A DNA stretch of 64,000 bases, from assembly GCF_000378765.1 (NCBI RefSeq), contig NZ_KB905342.1, positions 930,001-994,000 on the forward strand, given 5' to 3'. The position numbers and the translations under genes were made by a program. Each line of letters begins with the position of its first letter. Positions within the stretch are counted from its first letter, which is position 1. Below the pieces are notes generated by a model, which worked only from the letters and a program-made list of their open reading frames with translations, had not been told where the DNA came from and did not search any database. Of the stretch, positions 63,144 through 64,000 are shown one piece after another. This stretch comes from Psychroflexus tropicus DSM 15496. Its GTDB lineage: Bacteria; Bacteroidota; Bacteroidia; Flavobacteriales; Flavobacteriaceae.

Positions 63144-64000
63144 ATGAAAAAAATACTATTCTTATTAAGCCTGGTTTCACTTTTATCCTTCTCTTGCAAA
63201 AACTCAGTGCAGGAAGAAAAAAAAGAAACAGTAGAACAATCTGTCGAAGTTAAATTGGATTACTCAGCCACCTCTGCTTTGAAATATCTTTCTTCAGATG
63301 AACTAAGCGGGAGAGACACTGGTAGTGAAGGCATCGAAAAGGCTGCTATTTTTATAGAAAAAGTTTTTAGAAAATTTGAGGTCAAGCCTTATTTTGAGAG
63401 TTATAGAGATTCATTTAAATTGAAAGAAGTTGATGGATACAATGTTGTTGGAGTTTTGAAATCTAAACAAGAGTCAAATTTAAAGCCGTTGCTTATTGGA
63501 GCTCACTTTGACCACATAGGTCACATCAAAGCGGTAGAGGGGGATAGTATTGCTAATGGTGCAAATGATAATGCTTCTGGAACAGTAGCTGTGTTGGAGT
63601 TGGCTAAATTTCTATCAGATAAGGATTTAAAAAGGGATGTGATATTCGCTCTGTTTTCCGCAGAAGAAAAGGGTTTGGTTGGTTCTAGACATTTGGCTAA
63701 TAAAATGAAAAGTATGCAGGTAGAACCTTATATGGTTTTTAATATCGAAATGCTTGGCGTTCAGATGGTCGATAAAGACTATAGAGCTTATGTCACAGGT
63801 TATGAAATGTCTAATTTCACCGAAGAATTCAACAAATCATACGATAATCAATTCTTAGGCTTTTTACCACAAGCCAAAGAATATGGTTTGTTCAAACGAA
63901 GTGATAATTATCCATTTTACGAGGTCTTTGAAATCCCTTCTCACACGATTTGTACCTTCGATTTTACCAATTATGAGTATTATCACCACGTCAATGATGA
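63144..64000 (+). CDS. M28 family peptidase lipoprotein (cut by window edge)
   Basis: A zinc aminopeptidase-like lipoprotein; the first 285 codons are present and the frame is open to the right edge. The N terminus MKKILFLLSLVSLLSFSC has a lipobox (SFSC). Zinc ligands are visible in LIGAHFDHIGH (His/Asp), GANDNASGTVAVLELAKF (Asp), LFSAEEKGLVG (Glu-Glu) and FNIEMLGV (Glu), with YYHHVND at the edge offering the last His. It follows aceF after a terminator and hydrolyses peptides in the periplasm or at the outer membrane. Confidence 0.9.
   Translation, partial: MKKILFLLSLVSLLSFSCKNSVQEEKKETVEQSVEVKLDYSATSALKYLSSDELSGRDTGSEGIEKAAIFIEKVFRKFEVKPYFESYRDSFKLKEVDGYNVVGVLKSKQESNLKPLLIGAHFDHIGHIKAVEGDSIANGANDNASGTVAVLELAKFLSDKDLKRDVIFALFSAEEKGLVGSRHLANKMKSMQVEPYMVFNIEMLGVQMVDKDYRAYVTGYEMSNFTEEFNKSYDNQFLGFLPQAKEYGLFKRSDNYPFYEVFEIPSHTICTFDFTNYEYYHHVND

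Noticed and set aside
1-64000. Search for phage, IS elements, CRISPR arrays, integrases, rRNA
   Set aside because: No transposase, integrase, regularly spaced repeat or rRNA signature was seen; topoisomerase IB at 41345 is a housekeeping-type enzyme, not an integrase.

Overview
The window is about 64 kb of AT-rich chromosome from a member of the Bacteroidota, almost certainly family Flavobacteriaceae. The grounds are the gliding and type IX secretion genes gldJ, porU and porV, a T9SS type A sorting tail on a large secreted protein, split pyruvate and 2-oxoglutarate dehydrogenase genes, a mevalonate-pathway cluster, few Shine-Dalgarno sites, and promoter-like boxes of the TTTG / TAnnTTTG type. 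I see no phage, insertion sequence, CRISPR array or rRNA operon. It looks like core chromosome with short accessory patches.

Layout. Bases 1-4.5 kb hold the start of a polyprenyl synthetase and sucA-sucB. Bases 4.5-7 kb are a loose patch with small membrane proteins, a beta-barrel protein, hairpin repeats, and a retropepsin-like gene with a broken partial copy of itself. From 7 to 12.3 kb come tatD, ansA, tRNA-Ser, an ExbB-X-ExbD-ExbD energy-transduction operon and an outer-membrane barrel. From 12.3 to 16.7 kb, reading leftwards, are asnS, an RluA-type pseudouridine synthase, rpoN and a membrane protein. Iron uptake (feoA, feoB and a Cys-tailed mini-protein) follows. Then comes a leftward cluster of a RimB-like protease, a RimK-type ligase, an aspartoacylase-like enzyme and a 5-formyl-THF cyclo-ligase.

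From 22 to 33 kb are a TerB-like protein, fbp, a GNAT acetyltransferase, aspartokinase, a YdjM-type membrane hydrolase, three glycosyltransferases in one operon, and an ECF sigma/anti-sigma pair. From 33 to 36 kb, diphosphomevalonate decarboxylase, a mevalonate-kinase-like GHMP kinase and a UbiA-family prenyltransferase form an isoprenoid and lipid block. Bases 36-44 kb carry an aldehyde dehydrogenase, a SCO protein, RseP, tRNA-Asn, a PA2169-type helical-bundle protein, topoisomerase IB and a secreted amidohydrolase.

From 44 to 50 kb are a giant glycine-rich T9SS cargo protein with a paired PID-CTERM-like small protein, then a leftward operon of a VWA protein, an AAA+ ATPase and two paralogous single-pass mini-proteins. 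From 50 to 60 kb are a MATE exporter, murF and gldJ, divergent from porU-porV. The right end holds cdd, pdhA, a two-lipoyl-domain pyruvate dehydrogenase E2 (no E1-beta nearby) and a truncated M28 peptidase lipoprotein.

The best candidates for something under-described are the VWA/AAA+ operon with its duplicated membrane mini-proteins, the glycine-rich cargo gene with a perfect dyad over its promoter and its PID-like partner, and the CxxC insert in the first ExbD. All functional statements come from motif recognition in the translated sequence; no database search was run.
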